Program-made: the position numbers and the translations under genes
Shown here: one piece after another, positions 51,790-52,861 of the stretch
Numbering within the stretch: the stretch's first letter is position 1
How the letters are laid out: each line of letters starts with the position of its first letter
Notes under the pieces: model-generated
The model's database searches: none
Told to the model about the DNA's origin: nothing
What the model saw: only the letters and a program-made list of their open reading frames with translations
Origin: Arcobacter sp.
GTDB taxonomy: Bacteria; Campylobacterota; Campylobacteria; Campylobacterales; Arcobacteraceae
Length of the DNA: 52,861 bases
Direction of reading: 5' to 3'
NCBI GenBank assembly: GCA_003252105.1
Contig: QKDL01000089.1
Coordinates: 1 to 52,861 of the forward strand

Positions 51790-52602
51790 CTATTTTCCAA
51801 ATACTTGTTTTAAAATAGAGGTTGTTTGTTCAACTGGATTTGAACGTATAGCAGCCTCTTTTTGGGCTACCATTTTAAATAATCCATCAATAGCTTTTTG
51901 TGTTACATAATCATCAAGATTTTCATCACTAGAGTTTGGAAGGTAACTATCTACTCCAAAATCTTTTGCGATAGTCATAATTGAACTATTTTCTACATAA
52001 GACTTACCATATTGTTTATAGTAACTATTAAATACATCATAATATTTTGCAACACTATTTTCTGCCATTGTTTCTTGAATAATTGGTTTAATCATCTGCT
52101 TTAAAGATGAAGTTGTATTAGTTTGAAAATATTGAGTAGCTGCATTTTTATCACCATTTAAAATTTTTGTTGCATCTTCTAAAGTCATTTTGTTTATTGC
52201 ATCTACAAAAATTTCTGCTGTTTTAGGGGCAGCTTTTGAAGCCGCATTGTTCATTGATTTGATTAAATCATTTGCAATCTCTTCACCACCAACTTTTCTA
52301 ACTAAAGCTTCTGCTTTTTGTAGGTTTTGAGGTAAGGGTATTTTTACTAAAGAGTTATCTAAATAACCATTATTTGTACCTAAATTTTTTACTGCATAAT
52401 CAACACCTACTTTAAGGGCTTCTTTCAATCCACTTGATATGGTAGAGTTACTTAGGTTTGTTGTATTAGAAGTTGAGTTATTGTCATTTTTTATATTTTG
52501 AACAACATCTTTTGCAATATTTTCAAGATTAAAACTGTAAGCAAATGTTGTTGATAATACTATTGATGGAGCTATTAATATTTTTGAATTAAATTTAAAC
52601 AT
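51790..52602 (-). CDS. Exported DUF4197-family protein
   Basis: The 270-residue product has a Sec signal (about 1-22, ending TFAYS), a low-complexity Asn/Ser/Thr linker (about 40-57) and then the DUF4197 domain: SGLKEALKVGVDYAVKNLGTNNGYLDN, IPLPQNLQKAEALVRKVGG, SMNNAASKAAPKTAEIFVDAINKMTLEDATKILNG and a C-terminal YVTQKAIDGLFKMVAQKEAAIRSNPVEQTT. The family is common in proteobacteria, periplasmic and without known function. It is convergent with the lipoprotein gene; the ATG has AAAAAGATA upstream. Confidence 0.88.
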   Translation of the reverse strand: MFKFNSKILIAPSIVLSTTFAYSFNLENIAKDVVQNIKNDNNSTSNTTNLSNSTISSGLKEALKVGVDYAVKNLGTNNGYLDNSLVKIPLPQNLQKAEALVRKVGGEEIANDLIKSMNNAASKAAPKTAEIFVDAINKMTLEDATKILNGDKNAATQYFQTNTTSSLKQMIKPIIQETMAENSVAKYYDVFNSYYKQYGKSYVENSSIMTIAKDFGVDSYLPNSSDENLDDYVTQKAIDGLFKMVAQKEAAIRSNPVEQTTSILKQVFGK

Positions 52603-52700
52603 ATCTTTTTCCTAATAAATTTTTTTATTATTATATGTAAATATAAGTTAATCTTAGGATTATATATAGGATAATTCGATATTTTACAAAAAGGAATTTT

Positions 52701-52861
52701 ATGATAAATCAAATTTCAGAGTTTTTTTATAGTTTTAAAAATAAGATTATTGAAACTGAGCAGATAGTTTCAAAGTATGCACAAGAGATAAAAAAGTTTA
52801 ATCAATATATTGTTGAGAATAAATTAGATATAGAGTATGAAGAGAAGTTTTTGCTTCTTCT
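52701..52861 (+). CDS. 5' end of an unidentified gene (runs off right edge)
   Basis: An ATG at 52701 with AAAAAGGAA 5-8 bases upstream opens 53 codons to the window end without a stop. The visible product, starting MINQISEFFYSFKNKIIETE, is helical and Lys/Glu-rich. Too little is present to name a family. Confidence 0.6.
   Translation, partial: MINQISEFFYSFKNKIIETEQIVSKYAQEIKKFNQYIVENKLDIEYEEKFLLL

Overview
The window is very AT-rich, with many TTG starts, AAGGA-type ribosome binding sites and TATAAT/extended -10 boxes. Together with a CiaB homologue, a class-1000 NAD-glutamate dehydrogenase and the overall gene style, this points to a member of the Campylobacterota, most likely a free-living or marine Arcobacter-type bacterium. 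This is inferred from the genes; there is no rRNA in the window. No stretch over about 300 bases lacks a gene, and I saw no tRNA, rRNA, CRISPR array or insertion sequence.

Layout. 1-2759: accessory edge with the 5' end of a TIR-domain gene running off the left side, a RhuM/PLD-like protein, an AlkD-type alkylation repair protein and YbaK. 2852-8833: NAD-glutamate dehydrogenase, a small membrane protein, a SagB-type oxidoreductase, an orphan pseudopilin-like protein and a degenerate GGDEF protein. 8917-15705: a 1700-residue protein with a Tat lipoprotein-type signal and a pentapeptide-repeat lipoprotein. 15827-26220: a compact type II secretion operon in the order G-H-F-K-L-M-N-C-D-E-I-J plus an SH3 protein. 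The two large exported proteins just upstream are natural candidates for its cargo. 26262-31482 (minus): a small lipoprotein and a 1634-residue Ig/cadherin-like surface protein, converging on the secretion operon.

31651-38536 (minus) is the most unusual part. Seven tightly packed genes end in a clear terminator: an Asp/Asn beta-hydroxylase, a PhyH-type dioxygenase, a HEAGH putative metallopeptidase, a tandem methyltransferase-like protein, a formyltransferase, and two near-duplicate tail-collar (microcystin-dependent-protein-type) proteins with conserved Arg-Asn C-termini. I propose a tailoring operon that modifies the collar proteins, or something they carry. This is an inference from gene content and order.

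38735-52861: a REC-PAS-GGDEF(degenerate)-EAL protein, CiaB with a gluzincin-like motif, and htpG preceded by a TATAAT box and a CIRCE operator (HrcA control). A palindromic repeat follows htpG, then a MntA/HepT toxin-antitoxin pair whose HepT gene is broken by a frameshift. After that come aat, a TauE/SafE permease with a LysR regulator, a GNAT acetyltransferase, a tetratricopeptide-type protein, a His-rich NifX-like protein, two paralogous hypothetical genes, a DUF4197 protein and the start of a gene cut off by the right end. Several convergent gene ends share bidirectional hairpin terminators that overlap stop codons.
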